A DNA stretch of 64,000 nt from Ignavibacteria bacterium. Lineage in GTDB: Bacteria > Bacteroidota > Ignavibacteria > Ignavibacteriales > Ignavibacteriaceae. Of the stretch, positions 45,652 through 55,838 are shown piece after piece (the stretch's first letter is position 1; each line of letters starts with the position of its first letter). A model generated the notes under the pieces. It worked only from the letters and a program-made list of their open reading frames with translations. It had not been told where the DNA came from and did no database searches. The stretch covers positions 57,800 through 121,799 of the forward strand of contig JAUXVN010000115.1 in the NCBI GenBank assembly GCA_030684555.1, given 5' to 3'. Both the position numbers and the translations under genes were made by a program.

Positions 45652-46725
45652 ATGAAAATTTTGAAATATATATCAATAATTATCTTATCCGTATCACTTT
45701 TTAGCTGTAGCGATAAACTTGATACAGCAACATTGATAAACTCATCCGGTTTAGGAAATATAACCGGTGATACTTTATACGTTCAACTAAATCCAGTCTG
45801 GGAAGGCTTTAATCAACCACAAGATATTTTTATAGGTAATGAACCGTTTATTTATGTAGCTGATACGGATAATAATTCGGTAAAAATGTATAATCTTGCC
45901 GGACAGCTTCTCGGTCAACGTGAAATCCGAAGGCCTATTGCTCTTGCACAGGATAATCAATTGAATTTAATTGTCTGCGGGGAATATTATTCGGAGCAGA
46001 CCAACCAGGTTTTCAGTGCGGTTTATAAGCTTGATTTGGTTAATACCGGACATGATATAGCTACTGCTCCAATTACGCGACTTCTGCCACAACCGAGTGA
46101 TTTTAACAAACCGGACCGAAAATATACAGGGGCTGCAGCCTTTTATGATAATTCATTTTACGTCACACGTAAAGGTCCTGCAAATTCAAGTGTTGTTGAT
46201 CCGGATAACTCAATATTAATTTTTGAGAAGAAAATATTATCAGACGGTACAAAAAAAGATACTCTAATTGGTCGTGTTCCATTAATTGACCCAATTGGCT
46301 CCGGTATTGAATCGGCAAACCAGGTTAGTGCTATTACATCTTTTAAGAAAAGAAATACTGACTTTATTATTACGATGATTGGTGATAATAATTTTAAAGT
46401 ACAATGGCTGCAATTTTTAGTTACAACTGAATTTTCAGGACACAAGAATAAATTATCTCCATTAAATGCACAGATGATGATTCCAAACAAATTTACTAAA
46501 CCGGAAGGTGTAACAGTTGATAACTCCGGCAACATTTATGTTGCTGATAGCGGTAAGGATAGTATTTTCGTATTCAATTCTTCAGGTGACGAATTAAAAT
46601 CATTCGGTGGTCCGACTCTCTTCAATAATCCTCATGGTGTTGCTTTCTTTGATAAAGTCCTTTACGTAGCCGATACAGGGAATAATCGTATTTTAAGATA
46701 TATATTATCTACAGATTTAAGATAG
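45652..46725 (+). CDS. NHL-repeat lipoprotein
   Basis: A 357-residue predicted lipoprotein with lipobox SVSLFSCSD (Cys near 19). Six or so NHL-type repeats form a propeller: NEPFIYVADTDNNSVKMYNL, KPEGVTVDNSGNIYVADSGK and NNPHGVAFFDKVLYVADTGN are clear. These domains usually bind proteins or glycans. It lies 4 bases after the PorV-like gene and ends the probable operon, with a hairpin downstream. Confidence 0.82.
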   Translation: MKILKYISIIILSVSLFSCSDKLDTATLINSSGLGNITGDTLYVQLNPVWEGFNQPQDIFIGNEPFIYVADTDNNSVKMYNLAGQLLGQREIRRPIALAQDNQLNLIVCGEYYSEQTNQVFSAVYKLDLVNTGHDIATAPITRLLPQPSDFNKPDRKYTGAAAFYDNSFYVTRKGPANSSVVDPDNSILIFEKKILSDGTKKDTLIGRVPLIDPIGSGIESANQVSAITSFKKRNTDFIITMIGDNNFKVQWLQFLVTTEFSGHKNKLSPLNAQMMIPNKFTKPEGVTVDNSGNIYVADSGKDSIFVFNSSGDELKSFGGPTLFNNPHGVAFFDKVLYVADTGNNRILRYILSTDLR

Positions 46726-46751
46726 ACTCTTTCTATCATTTTATTTTTTTG

Positions 46752-46790
46752 TGCAGCAGTTGTTTATGCAATTTGCTGCAATTTTTTTTT
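46752..46790 (+). terminator. Terminator after NHL-lipoprotein gene
   Basis: TGCAGCA (46752-46758) pairs with TGCTGCA (46774-46780) and a nine-to-ten-base T run follows. Confidence 0.75.
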
Positions 46791-46826
46791 AGGAAAATTG
46801 TTATTTAATTAAGGCAAAGGAAAAGT

Positions 46827-49800
46827 ATGAAAAACTATATTCAGAGCTTGTTGTTTATATTTCTGTTTACTATAACTACGACCTCATTTTCTCAATCAAT
46901 TATATTTAATGAATTGTTTAATTCAAGTGGAACTGATGAATGGGTTGAATTACTCGTCCTACAGGATAACCTTGATTTGCGTGGCTGGAATCTACGAGAT
47001 TTTACGTCAGCAGGTGCAGCTCAACCGCCATTAGTCTTTTCAAATAATGACGCATGGAACAATTTGAAAAAAGGTACATTAATAGTTATCGGAAGCAACA
47101 CAACTACTTTTTCGGAAGATCCCGATCCAAGTGATTATACAATGACTGTAAAATCAAGTAATTCACTTTTCTTTTCAGGTACTGTTTTTCTTTTTGCAGG
47201 AGCATCAGAAGCAATACAGATAAGGAATTCTTCACAAACACATATTCATGGAATATCCTGGGGTGCTGGAAATGCCGGAAGTTTACCTGAACCAAAAATC
47301 CATTTTTCGGGTGCTTCATCAAGTAACACATCTACTTTTTTTAATGAAGATGATATCAGCAAACTTTCAAATGTGGCTAATTGGACACAAAACGGTACAT
47401 CATCTCGAGGAGTAGGTAACACTGCAAATAACATAACCTGGATTAACTCTTTAAGAGCAAGATCAGAAGGCTCAGGAACGGTTAGTATATCTCCTTCCCA
47501 AGCGAATGGTGATTCTCCGATAGATATTTTTTTCGCGTACAAAAGAGATGTTCTATATTCAATTAATACTTTAAGAATTATTGTTCCTTCAGAATTCACC
47601 TGGGGACAAAACATTTCTAACATAGTAACATCAAATTTTACAGCGACTTCAGTTGTCTCGGAGGATACAATATCTTTTTCAAATATTGTTTTTAGTAATG
47701 ATTCTGTATCCATTCAAATTAATGGTGCGACTACCCCTATATTTACAGGAAGTTATAAATTTAAATTTCTTTCCGGAGAAGGAAATAATCTTGGTGAAGT
47801 TTCGCCAACACCAATTATGACTGTTTATGGAGCACCAATTCCAATTGCTGAAGTAAAAGTAAATAATTCTAATGGGGTTGCTCTAAGAATGGGAGATTTA
47901 GTTACAGTAAGAGGTATTATTACTGTCTCAAATCAATTTGGCGGACCGAGTTATATTCAGGATAATAGTGGTGGAATGTCCATTTTTGGTACAGCATTGA
48001 CATCCGCAGTTCAAGTTGGTGATGAAGTTTTAGTTTCGGGTCGTGTAACTCAGTTTAATGGTTTGAATCAACTTGAATCACCACAAATACATTCAATTAT
48101 TAGTTCAGGAAATATTGTTGAACCAATTCTTGCTACACCTACTCAACTTAGTCATGATGGAATCGGTGGGCTAGAAAATTTTGAAGGTATGTTGGTTAGA
48201 TTAAATGCCGTACTTGTTACCGAACTCAATGGCAGTCCGGTTTCAAATTGGGCTTACAAAAACTATAAATTAACCGGTACATCTCCTTCAGATACTGTTG
48301 ATGTAAGAGTAGACAATGATACAGAAATAATTGGTTTAGTAGCACCGGCAGGAAGGTTTGATATTGTAGGTGTTTTAAGTCAATTTAAAACGAATGCTCC
48401 TTTTATAGGTGGTTATCAAGTGATGCCAAGATTTTCAACAGACATTATTTCTGTCGGACCAATCATTGAAAAATTTCCTGAAGAAGTTAATTTAACATCA
48501 AACTCGATTACGCTTGAATGGCATACAATAAATCCGGGAACTTCACGTGTTCGTTATGGAAAAACTACAAATTATGAATTAGGTATTATTGAACCAGATA
48601 ATCTTCTAAGAACGGCACATAGTGTTACAGTTTCAGGACTTTCTACTGCTGCCGTTTATAATTTGCAAGCTTTCTCCGTTCAAGATTCTGATACAAGTTT
48701 TTCAAGTAATATTGTTTCAAGTACAACTTCTGATTTCCCTACAACCGGAGTTATAAACGTATATTTTAACAAAACAGTGAATTACTCGGTTTCATCGGGA
48801 GTAAATGCTTTCAGTAATGTTGATTTTAAGGAAAAATTAATAAACCGTATTAATAATGCAAAATGGTCTATTGATTTAGCTTTATATAGTCTAAGCGGAA
48901 CAGTTGGTGCAGAAATTGCATCAGCATTGGTAAGTGCAAAAAATCGTGGAATAAAAATTCGTGTCGTTGGTGAATACGATACCCGCACAACAGCTCCATG
49001 GTCAACTATTCAAAATGCGGGAATTCCATATATTAATGATCAGTTCGGAAATAATGATGGTGCTGGATTACATCATAATAAGTTTTTTATTTTTGATTAT
49101 CGGGGTGGAGCAGCTGATAGTATTTGGTTAATGATGGGTTCATGGAACCCAACTGATCCCGGTACAAATGATGACAGACAAAATCTCGTAGAGATTCAAG
49201 ATGTTGCTATAGCAGGTGCTTATTCAATTGAATTTGAAGAAATGTGGGGGAGCAAAAGTGATATCGCTAACCAACAAACTTCCCGTTTCGGTGCGAGAAA
49301 ATTAAATAATACTCCTCACAATTTTATTATCGGAGGTAGAAAAGTAGAAAGTTATTTTTCCCCAAGTGATAGAACTACTAATTTTATTGGAAGAACAATT
49401 GGAAGAGGTTCTAAATCTATAAATGGCGCTATAATGACTTTCACAAGAAAAGAGTTAGCAGATTCAATTATTGCATTAAAAAATAGAAACGGAAAAACAC
49501 GTATCGTACTTAGTAACAATACAGATTCAGGTTCACAATTTTCATACTTGCAGACAAGTGGAGTGGATATTCGATTAAAAGGTTTTTCAAACGGTCTTTT
49601 ACACCATAAATATGCTATTATTGATGCAGAATATTCAAACGTTACTCCATATGTAATTACAGGTTCGCATAACTGGTCGTCTTCAGCTGAAAATAGTAAT
49701 GATGAAAACACTTTAATTATTCAAGATGCACAAATAGCTAATTTTTATCTACAAGAATTTACTGCAAGATATTATGAAGCCGGCGGAGTAGATTCGATAC

Positions 49801-50099
49801 TTCTCTCGTCAGATGAAATCAATTTAGAAGTTCCGGATCAATATTCATTACAACAAAATTATCCAAATCCTTTTAATCCGGTAACAACAATTAATTTTCA
49901 AATTCCGGTAAGCGGGATAGTCACTCTTAAGGTTTACGATGTTTTGGGAAGAGAAGTTATAACTTTGATTAACGAAGAAAAATCAGCAGGTAGCTATAGT
50001 CTTGAGTTTAATGCATCAAAACTTTCGAGCGGAGTTTATATCTATCAATTAAATTCAGGTAACTTTAAGGCGACTAAAAAGTTGTTATTGATGAAGTAG
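46827..50099 (+). CDS. T9SS-sorted modular protein with phospholipase-D-like domain
   Basis: A 1090-residue secreted protein with at least five modules. After the signal peptide comes a lamin-tail-like domain (IIFNELFNSSGTDEWVELLV), then an unassigned beta region. An OB-fold-like domain (VTVRGIITVSNQFGGPSYIQ ... VGDEVLVSGRVTQFNGLNQL) is followed by a Fn3-like module (NSITLEWHTINPGTSRVRYG). A phospholipase-D-like domain has both HKD motifs intact, HHNKFFIFD and HHKYAIID with following GSHNWSS. A type A sorting domain (LQQNYPNPFNPVTTINFQIP, ending KKLLLMK) ends it. The HKD pair implies phosphodiesterase activity on phospholipid or extracellular nucleic acid; the OB fold makes DNA a reasonable guess. 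Confidence 0.87.
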   Translation: MKNYIQSLLFIFLFTITTTSFSQSIIFNELFNSSGTDEWVELLVLQDNLDLRGWNLRDFTSAGAAQPPLVFSNNDAWNNLKKGTLIVIGSNTTTFSEDPDPSDYTMTVKSSNSLFFSGTVFLFAGASEAIQIRNSSQTHIHGISWGAGNAGSLPEPKIHFSGASSSNTSTFFNEDDISKLSNVANWTQNGTSSRGVGNTANNITWINSLRARSEGSGTVSISPSQANGDSPIDIFFAYKRDVLYSINTLRIIVPSEFTWGQNISNIVTSNFTATSVVSEDTISFSNIVFSNDSVSIQINGATTPIFTGSYKFKFLSGEGNNLGEVSPTPIMTVYGAPIPIAEVKVNNSNGVALRMGDLVTVRGIITVSNQFGGPSYIQDNSGGMSIFGTALTSAVQVGDEVLVSGRVTQFNGLNQLESPQIHSIISSGNIVEPILATPTQLSHDGIGGLENFEGMLVRLNAVLVTELNGSPVSNWAYKNYKLTGTSPSDTVDVRVDNDTEIIGLVAPAGRFDIVGVLSQFKTNAPFIGGYQVMPRFSTDIISVGPIIEKFPEEVNLTSNSITLEWHTINPGTSRVRYGKTTNYELGIIEPDNLLRTAHSVTVSGLSTAAVYNLQAFSVQDSDTSFSSNIVSSTTSDFPTTGVINVYFNKTVNYSVSSGVNAFSNVDFKEKLINRINNAKWSIDLALYSLSGTVGAEIASALVSAKNRGIKIRVVGEYDTRTTAPWSTIQNAGIPYINDQFGNNDGAGLHHNKFFIFDYRGGAADSIWLMMGSWNPTDPGTNDDRQNLVEIQDVAIAGAYSIEFEEMWGSKSDIANQQTSRFGARKLNNTPHNFIIGGRKVESYFSPSDRTTNFIGRTIGRGSKSINGAIMTFTRKELADSIIALKNRNGKTRIVLSNNTDSGSQFSYLQTSGVDIRLKGFSNGLLHHKYAIIDAEYSNVTPYVITGSHNWSSSAENSNDENTLIIQDAQIANFYLQEFTARYYEAGGVDSILLSSDEINLEVPDQYSLQQNYPNPFNPVTTINFQIPVSGIVTLKVYDVLGREVITLINEEKSAGSYSLEFNASKLSSGVYIYQLNSGNFKATKKLLLMK

Positions 50100-50108
50100 T
50101 TATTCATT

Positions 50109-50139
50109 AACCTTCGAGTTTATCTAAAACTCGAAGGTT
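50109..50139 (+). terminator. Strong hairpin after PLD-like gene
   Basis: A 13-bp perfect stem (50109-50121 with 50127-50139) and 5-base loop between the PLD-like gene and atpD; the T tail is short (TT/TTT). Confidence 0.7.
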
Positions 50140-50248
50140 TGATTAGACTATCGGAAAATTATACCAAACCAAACATATAATTAACCGTAAATAAATTTGA
50201 AATATTGATAGAAAACGGTTAATTTTCGATTCTAAAATTTATAAGTGA

Positions 50249-51667
<1,419 letters not shown>

Positions 51668-51671
51668 AGCT

Positions 51672-52082
51672 ATGAAAGAATTTAGATTAGAAATAGTAAC
51701 ACCATCAAAATCAATTTATGATGATATGGTAAAATCGGTTACCTTCCCGGGTGAAATGGGGGAGTTTCAGGTTTTATTTAATCATGCAGGAATGATAAGT
51801 CTTATTGCTATCGGAAAAATAAAAATTGAAAAAGAAAATGGAAGTAAAACTTTTTTTGCAACTTCAGGTGGTACCGTTGAAGTAAAAGACAATAAAGTTT
51901 TATATCTTGCCGAAACGGCTGAACCTGCAGAAGTTATTGATCTTGAAAGAGCTCAGAACGCCTTAAATAGAGCTAAAGAACGTATGAGCAGCGAAAATAA
52001 ACAAGATGTAGATTTTGCAAGAGCCGAGTCATCTTTATTAAGGGCAATGAACAGAATCAAAGTAGTCGACTCTTCAAGATAA
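51672..52082 (+). CDS. atpC: F0F1 ATP synthase subunit epsilon
   Basis: Central-stalk regulatory subunit, 136 residues. The N-terminal beta-sandwich (FRLEIVTPSKSIYDDMVKSV ... FPGEMGEFQVLFNHAG) and the C-terminal two-helix arm (DLERAQNALNRAKERMSS) are both present, so the ATP-responsive inhibitory arm is likely functional. It starts 4 bases after atpD and ends at a terminator. Confidence 0.96.
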   Translation: MKEFRLEIVTPSKSIYDDMVKSVTFPGEMGEFQVLFNHAGMISLIAIGKIKIEKENGSKTFFATSGGTVEVKDNKVLYLAETAEPAEVIDLERAQNALNRAKERMSSENKQDVDFARAESSLLRAMNRIKVVDSSR

Positions 52083-52087
52083 ATTAG

Positions 52088-52113
52088 AAAAAGCCTGCTT
52101 TAGCAGGCTTTTT
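52088..52113. terminator. Bidirectional terminator between atpC and LON-domain gene
   Basis: Perfect 11-bp stem AAAAAGCCTGC with GCAGGCTTTTT and a TTTA loop; A and T ends allow use from both converging genes. Confidence 0.88.
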
Positions 52114-52114
52114 A

Positions 52115-52735
52115 TTAATTCAGATAACCATCATTTTTTACAATCTTATCAATAACTGCTTTATCATTTAAATATTTTTTTAACTTATTGAAATGTTGAA
52201 GTAAAAAAGCTAATCGTTTCTCCTCCTGTTTCATTCCGAGTAATTCAATTTGATCATCGTAAGAAAGCCCGGTTTTTTCGGCAAGTTTAAATGATTTCAA
52301 ATTAGCAGCTAAAAAATTATCCCAAAAAGATTCACCAATATCATATTTAATCGAACTTAATATTTCTTTAAATTGAAAAACTGTCCGCTCAATTAAAAGT
52401 GGTTGCGCATATTCTGATTCATCATAAAACGGTTCAACATAAGCTTCATAATAGCCATCTGAAGATAGATTAATATTATTAACAGTAAATCTTTCAATTC
52501 CTTTTACAATAATATCAAATTCGCCATTATCAAACCGTTTTGTTATTTGCTGTACTTCTACAAAACTTCCTATTTTGTTTTCTGCATTCAATGGTGAATC
52601 AATGATACCGAATCCTAATCCTTTTTCAATACAACTTTTTATCAGTTTTTTATAACGTTCTTCAAATATATGAAGAGGGTAATATGAATTTGGAAATACT
52701 ACTAACTTCAATATGAAAATAGGGATTTTATTCAT
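52115..52735 (-). CDS. LON-substrate-binding-domain protein
   Basis: A 206-residue protein with only the N-terminal (PUA-like) domain of Lon protease: IPIFILKLVVFPNSYYPLHI, then FEERYKKLIKSC and GIIDSPLNAENKIGSFVEVQ. The C-terminal helical part has QIELLGMKQEEKRLAFLLQH. No ATPase or protease domain is present. Stand-alone family members are widespread and their role is unclear. It follows the superoxide dismutase gene at about 65 bases. Confidence 0.88.
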   Translation of the reverse strand: MNKIPIFILKLVVFPNSYYPLHIFEERYKKLIKSCIEKGLGFGIIDSPLNAENKIGSFVEVQQITKRFDNGEFDIIVKGIERFTVNNINLSSDGYYEAYVEPFYDESEYAQPLLIERTVFQFKEILSSIKYDIGESFWDNFLAANLKSFKLAEKTGLSYDDQIELLGMKQEEKRLAFLLQHFNKLKKYLNDKAVIDKIVKNDGYLN

Positions 52736-52766
52736 TTTAGTATTCTAAACTACTTGTGAATAATAA

Positions 52767-52790
52767 AGTCCGGAAAATCAATCCCGGACT
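52767..52790 (-). terminator. Possible terminator after superoxide dismutase
   Basis: AGTCCGG (52767-52773) pairs with CCGGACT (52784-52790); on the minus strand the hairpin is followed by TTTATT, a weak tail. Confidence 0.5.
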
Positions 52791-52801
52791 AAAATCGAAA
52801 A

Positions 52802-53524
52802 TTATCTAACTTCAGCGAATCTTCTTGTTACTTCATCCCAGTTTACAAGATTCCACCAGTTTTCAATATAGTCAGGACGTTTATTCTGGTATTTAAGATA
52901 ATATGCATGTTCCCAAACATCAAGACCAAGAATCGGTGTACCTTTAACTTCAGCAACATCCATCAATGGGTTATCTTGATTGGGTGTAGATGAAACAACT
53001 AATTTCCCACCACTAACTGATAACCAAGCCCAGCCTGATCCAAAACGGGTTGCTCCTGATGTTGCAAATAGCTTTTTGAATTCTTCAAAAGAACCAAAAG
53101 AAGCATTAATCTCATCAGCTAGAACGCCTGTTGGAACACCGCCGCCCCCTTTTTTCATTATTGTCCAGAATAGGGAATGATTGTAGTGACCGCCGCCGTT
53201 ATTTCTTACTGCAGCCGGATGTTTTGAAATTTCAGCCATAATAACTTCAATAGATTTTCCGGTAAATTCAGGTTTATCTGCAATAGCATTATTTAGATTT
53301 GTTACATAAGCATTATGATGTTTTGAATGATGAATCTCCATAGTCATTTTATCTATGAATGGTTCTAACGCATCGTACTCGTACGGTAACTTTGGTAATT
53401 CGAAAGTTGACATATTTTTACTCCTTATTATATTATTATTTGACTCGAAAAAATTTGAAAATGGTTTAGCAAAATGTAAAAGGGGAATAGTTGAAACTCC
53501 CAATAAAAACTTTCTTCTTTTCAT
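52802..53524 (-). CDS. Fe/Mn superoxide dismutase with N-terminal export-type extension
   Basis: Converts superoxide to oxygen and hydrogen peroxide. The core (about 200 residues) has all metal ligands: [20 protein letters not shown], and [20 protein letters not shown]. Iron or manganese cannot be told apart. From the ATG at 53524 the protein has a 37-residue extension, [20 protein letters not shown], resembling a twin-arginine (Tat) or Sec signal. A second ATG at 53413 gives a normal cytosolic enzyme, and it is preceded by a strong AAGGAG site. I report the long form because AAGAGATATT also precedes its start; both may be used. Confidence 0.93.
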   Translation of the reverse strand: MKRRKFLLGVSTIPLLHFAKPFSNFFESNNNIIRSKNMSTFELPKLPYEYDALEPFIDKMTMEIHHSKHHNAYVTNLNNAIADKPEFTGKSIEVIMAEISKHPAAVRNNGGGHYNHSLFWTIMKKGGGGVPTGVLADEINASFGSFEEFKKLFATSGATRFGSGWAWLSVSGGKLVVSSTPNQDNPLMDVAEVKGTPILGLDVWEHAYYLKYQNKRPDYIENWWNLVNWDEVTRRFAEVR

Positions 53525-53539
53525 AATATCTCTTTTCTT

Positions 53540-53890
53540 TTAAACACCGAAAGAACTTCCACAACCACAAGTTTTTGCTGCGTTCGGATTATTAAAAATA
53601 AATCCTCTGCCATTTAATCCGTCTGAAAAATCCAATTCTGTTCCACTTAAATAAAATAGACTTTTGCCGTCTACAAAAAGTTTAACATCATTGTATTCAA
53701 TTACAGAATCACCTTCTCGTGGTGCGGCATCAAAACCAAGTGAATATGATAAACCTGAACAACCGCCGCCTTTAACTCCGACTCTTAAACCATAGTCAGA
53801 TGGTATTTTATTTTCTTCTTTAATTTTTACAATCTCTTTTGCTGCTTTTTCAGTAATTTTTATTTCAGATTCAATTTGAACATTTGACAT
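53540..53890 (-). CDS. iscA: A-type Fe-S carrier (IscA/SufA/ErpA)
   Basis: A 116-residue HesB-family protein that carries nascent Fe-S clusters. The three conserved Cys are present: Cys44 in [12 protein letters not shown] and Cys108 and Cys110 in CGCG near the C-terminus. IscA, SufA and ErpA cannot be separated by this. It is the last Fe-S gene of the operon, 11 bases after the small unknown gene; CCTCTC before the ATG on the minus strand reads as GAGAGG, a good ribosome site. Confidence 0.93.
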   Translation of the reverse strand: MSNVQIESEIKITEKAAKEIVKIKEENKIPSDYGLRVGVKGGGCSGLSYSLGFDAAPREGDSVIEYNDVKLFVDGKSLFYLSGTELDFSDGLNGRGFIFNNPNAAKTCGCGSSFGV

Positions 53891-53901
53891 ATAATCCTCT
53901 C

Positions 53902-54213
53902 TTAATTTATTTTTTCTTCAAACGTATGTGGAGCTCCGGTTTGAAACTCAGGAAAACATAATTTCCATGCAAGTGAATTAACTTTTAAAAATATTCCTTC
54001 ACCTTCAAGAAATAAACTCAACTCTTTTGCTAAACTTTCTGCTTCCGGATATTTTGTTTTATAATTTCTCATTTCAAGAAATCGTTTTATTGAGTATTGA
54101 AAATCTCTAAAAAAAAGATTTGAATTATGATAAACCGGATAATTTGCTTTGTAAAAATTCAACAACATTTTCTTTTCGGTTTTTAAGAAATTTAGTTTTT
54201 CCTGATAATTCAT
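53902..54213 (-). CDS. Small protein of unknown function within the Fe-S operon
   Basis: A 103-residue protein between iscS and iscA. I recognise no family. It is Lys/Tyr/Phe-rich with predicted helices ([20 protein letters not shown], then [20 protein letters not shown]) and one Cys (WKLCFPEF), so it lacks the three Cys of an IscU scaffold. Its start overlaps the iscS stop (TAATG), so it is translationally coupled and probably functions with the desulfurase. An accessory of the desulfurase, in the manner of Isd11 or CyaY-like helpers, is a guess from position alone. Confidence 0.75.
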   Translation of the reverse strand: MNYQEKLNFLKTEKKMLLNFYKANYPVYHNSNLFFRDFQYSIKRFLEMRNYKTKYPEAESLAKELSLFLEGEGIFLKVNSLAWKLCFPEFQTGAPHTFEEKIN

Positions 54214-55370
54214 TATAGCCCCTTATTAATATTTCTTATTTTAATTATACTCTTAACTAATTCTTCAATTGCTGTTTCGATTTCCATCTTTGTAGTATGT
54301 CTACCAACACTAAGTCTAATTGATGAATCAATTTTATCATCACTCAAACCAATCGCCTTTAGTACATGACTTCTTTTGCCGCTTCCGGTACTGCACGCGG
54401 CAGCTGCGGAGAAACAAATATTTTTACATTCATCAATTAATTGATTTGATTTAACATCTTTTATATAAATATTAAGGTTATTGGGTAACCTTTTTATTTT
54501 ATCGGCATTAAGATAAACATTATCTATTTGAGATGAAATTCCTTCAAATAGTCTGTCTCTTAATGATATAATTCTGTCATGTTCATCAAAATTATTCTGA
54601 ATTAATTGAAATGCTTTACCTATACCAACAATATAAGGGACATTTAAAGTTCCTGAACGAAGGCCAAATTCCTGCCCGCCACCATAAGTTTGGGTGGAGA
54701 TTTTAATTCTTTTACTATCACTTCTAATAACAAGTAAACCAACACCTTTTGGAGCATAAAACTTATGACCGGATAATGATATCATGTCGAATAATTTATA
54801 ATCTAAATTCTCCTTACCAATTGATTGGGTAACGTCAGAATGGAATACAACATTTTTCTTTCGGCAAATTTTTGCAATTGTATCAATATCTTGTGTAACT
54901 CCGATTTCGTTATTTGATGATTGAATGGAGACTAATAAAGTTTTTTCAGTAATTGAATTCTTCAACTCATCAGGATTAATAAGTCCATTCGAAATAACCG
55001 GAAGATAAGTAATCTCAAATCCATTTTTTTCTAAATATTTACAAGTATTTAGAACTGCAGAGTGTTCAATTTGAGAGGTAATAATATGATTACCATTTTT
55101 ATAATTTTCTTCTGCATAACCTTTAATTGCAAGATTAATTGATTCAGTTGCACCGCTTGTAAAAATTATATCTTCAAGTTCTGATTCAAAGAATTCTGAA
55201 ATTATTTTTCTTGACAAACTAACCGCAGCAGAACTTTCACGTCCATAATAATGTCCTTTCGAAGAAGGATTACCAAAAACATTTGAGAAGTAGGGGAGCA
55301 TCGATTCTAATACTTCAGGATCAACAGGTGTGGTTGATTGATAATCTAAATATATTGGTTTCGTTTTCAT
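54213..55370 (-). CDS. iscS: Cysteine desulfurase
   Basis: PLP enzyme that removes sulfur from Cys for Fe-S clusters and tRNA thiolation. The 385-residue chain has the N-terminal YLDYQSTTPVDPEVLESMLP, PLP Lys in SLSGHKFYAPKGVG, and the mobile catalytic Cys326 in AAAACSTGSG. The ACSTGS loop and length fit the group I (IscS/NifS) type. Its ATG overlaps the Rrf2 stop (ATGA) and its stop overlaps the next start, so expression is coupled and likely Rrf2-controlled. Confidence 0.95.
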   Translation of the reverse strand: MKTKPIYLDYQSTTPVDPEVLESMLPYFSNVFGNPSSKGHYYGRESSAAVSLSRKIISEFFESELEDIIFTSGATESINLAIKGYAEENYKNGNHIITSQIEHSAVLNTCKYLEKNGFEITYLPVISNGLINPDELKNSITEKTLLVSIQSSNNEIGVTQDIDTIAKICRKKNVVFHSDVTQSIGKENLDYKLFDMISLSGHKFYAPKGVGLLVIRSDSKRIKISTQTYGGGQEFGLRSGTLNVPYIVGIGKAFQLIQNNFDEHDRIISLRDRLFEGISSQIDNVYLNADKIKRLPNNLNIYIKDVKSNQLIDECKNICFSAAAACSTGSGKRSHVLKAIGLSDDKIDSSIRLSVGRHTTKMEIETAIEELVKSIIKIRNINKGL

Positions 55371-55771
55371 AGTTTATCAATCGTTGTTTTATTAAAATAA
55401 GATTCAATTTCAGTCTGAATTTTTGTAATTGGATTTTTGATGCAACAATTATTTTGATGGCTGCATACAGCATTTTCTGGAGATTTATTTAAGCAATTTG
55501 TCAGAGAAATATTTTTTTCTACCGCATCAATTATCATTAAAAGAGTAATGGAATTAGGTGAATGATTCAAACGATACCCGCCTTTTATTCCCTGTGATGA
55601 AACTATTATTCCGGCTTTTACCAATTTCTGTAAAACTTTAGCAAGTAGTTCAAAAGAAAGTTCTTTTTCGTCAGATATTACTTTCGCTGAAACAGATTCA
55701 GTGCAACTCTGGTCATAAATTGACTTTATTGCAATAATTGCATATTCAACTTTTTTAGATAATTTAAGCAT
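55367..55771 (-). CDS. iscR: Rrf2-family transcriptional regulator, IscR-like
   Basis: A 134-residue winged-helix regulator that probably senses Fe-S status. The DNA-binding part is KLSKKVEYAIIAIKSIYDQS, then LAKVLQKLVKAGIIVSSQGIKGGYRLNHSP. Possible cluster ligands are Cys93, Cys103 and Cys109/110, near the Cys92/98/104 of E. coli IscR but with wider first spacing. It is the first gene of the Fe-S operon and a palindrome lies just upstream of its start, so it is likely to repress its own operon. It could alternatively be a related Rrf2 member such as CymR or NsrR type. Confidence 0.86.
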   Translation of the reverse strand: MLKLSKKVEYAIIAIKSIYDQSCTESVSAKVISDEKELSFELLAKVLQKLVKAGIIVSSQGIKGGYRLNHSPNSITLLMIIDAVEKNISLTNCLNKSPENAVCSHQNNCCIKNPITKIQTEIESYFNKTTIDKL

Positions 55772-55775
55772 ATAA

Positions 55776-55796
55776 ATACGACCATAAATGTCGTAT
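55776..55796 (-). promoter_or_regulatory. Palindromic Rrf2-type operator
   Basis: Perfect inverted repeat ATACGAC-N7-GTCGTAT beginning 5 bases upstream of the Rrf2 start codon. It resembles known Rrf2-family operators (type 1 IscR sites have ATA..GACT and AGTC..TAT arms). Its position within the 5' leader would block transcription or early elongation. Binding is inferred. Confidence 0.75.
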
Positions 55797-55838
55797 ATAA
55801 CTTAATAAAATAATTACAAAATGCAAAGTCATAAATTC

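Noticed and set aside
47246..47713. Open frame opposite the PLD-like gene
   Set aside because: Antisense shadow with no family resemblance and no ribosome site.
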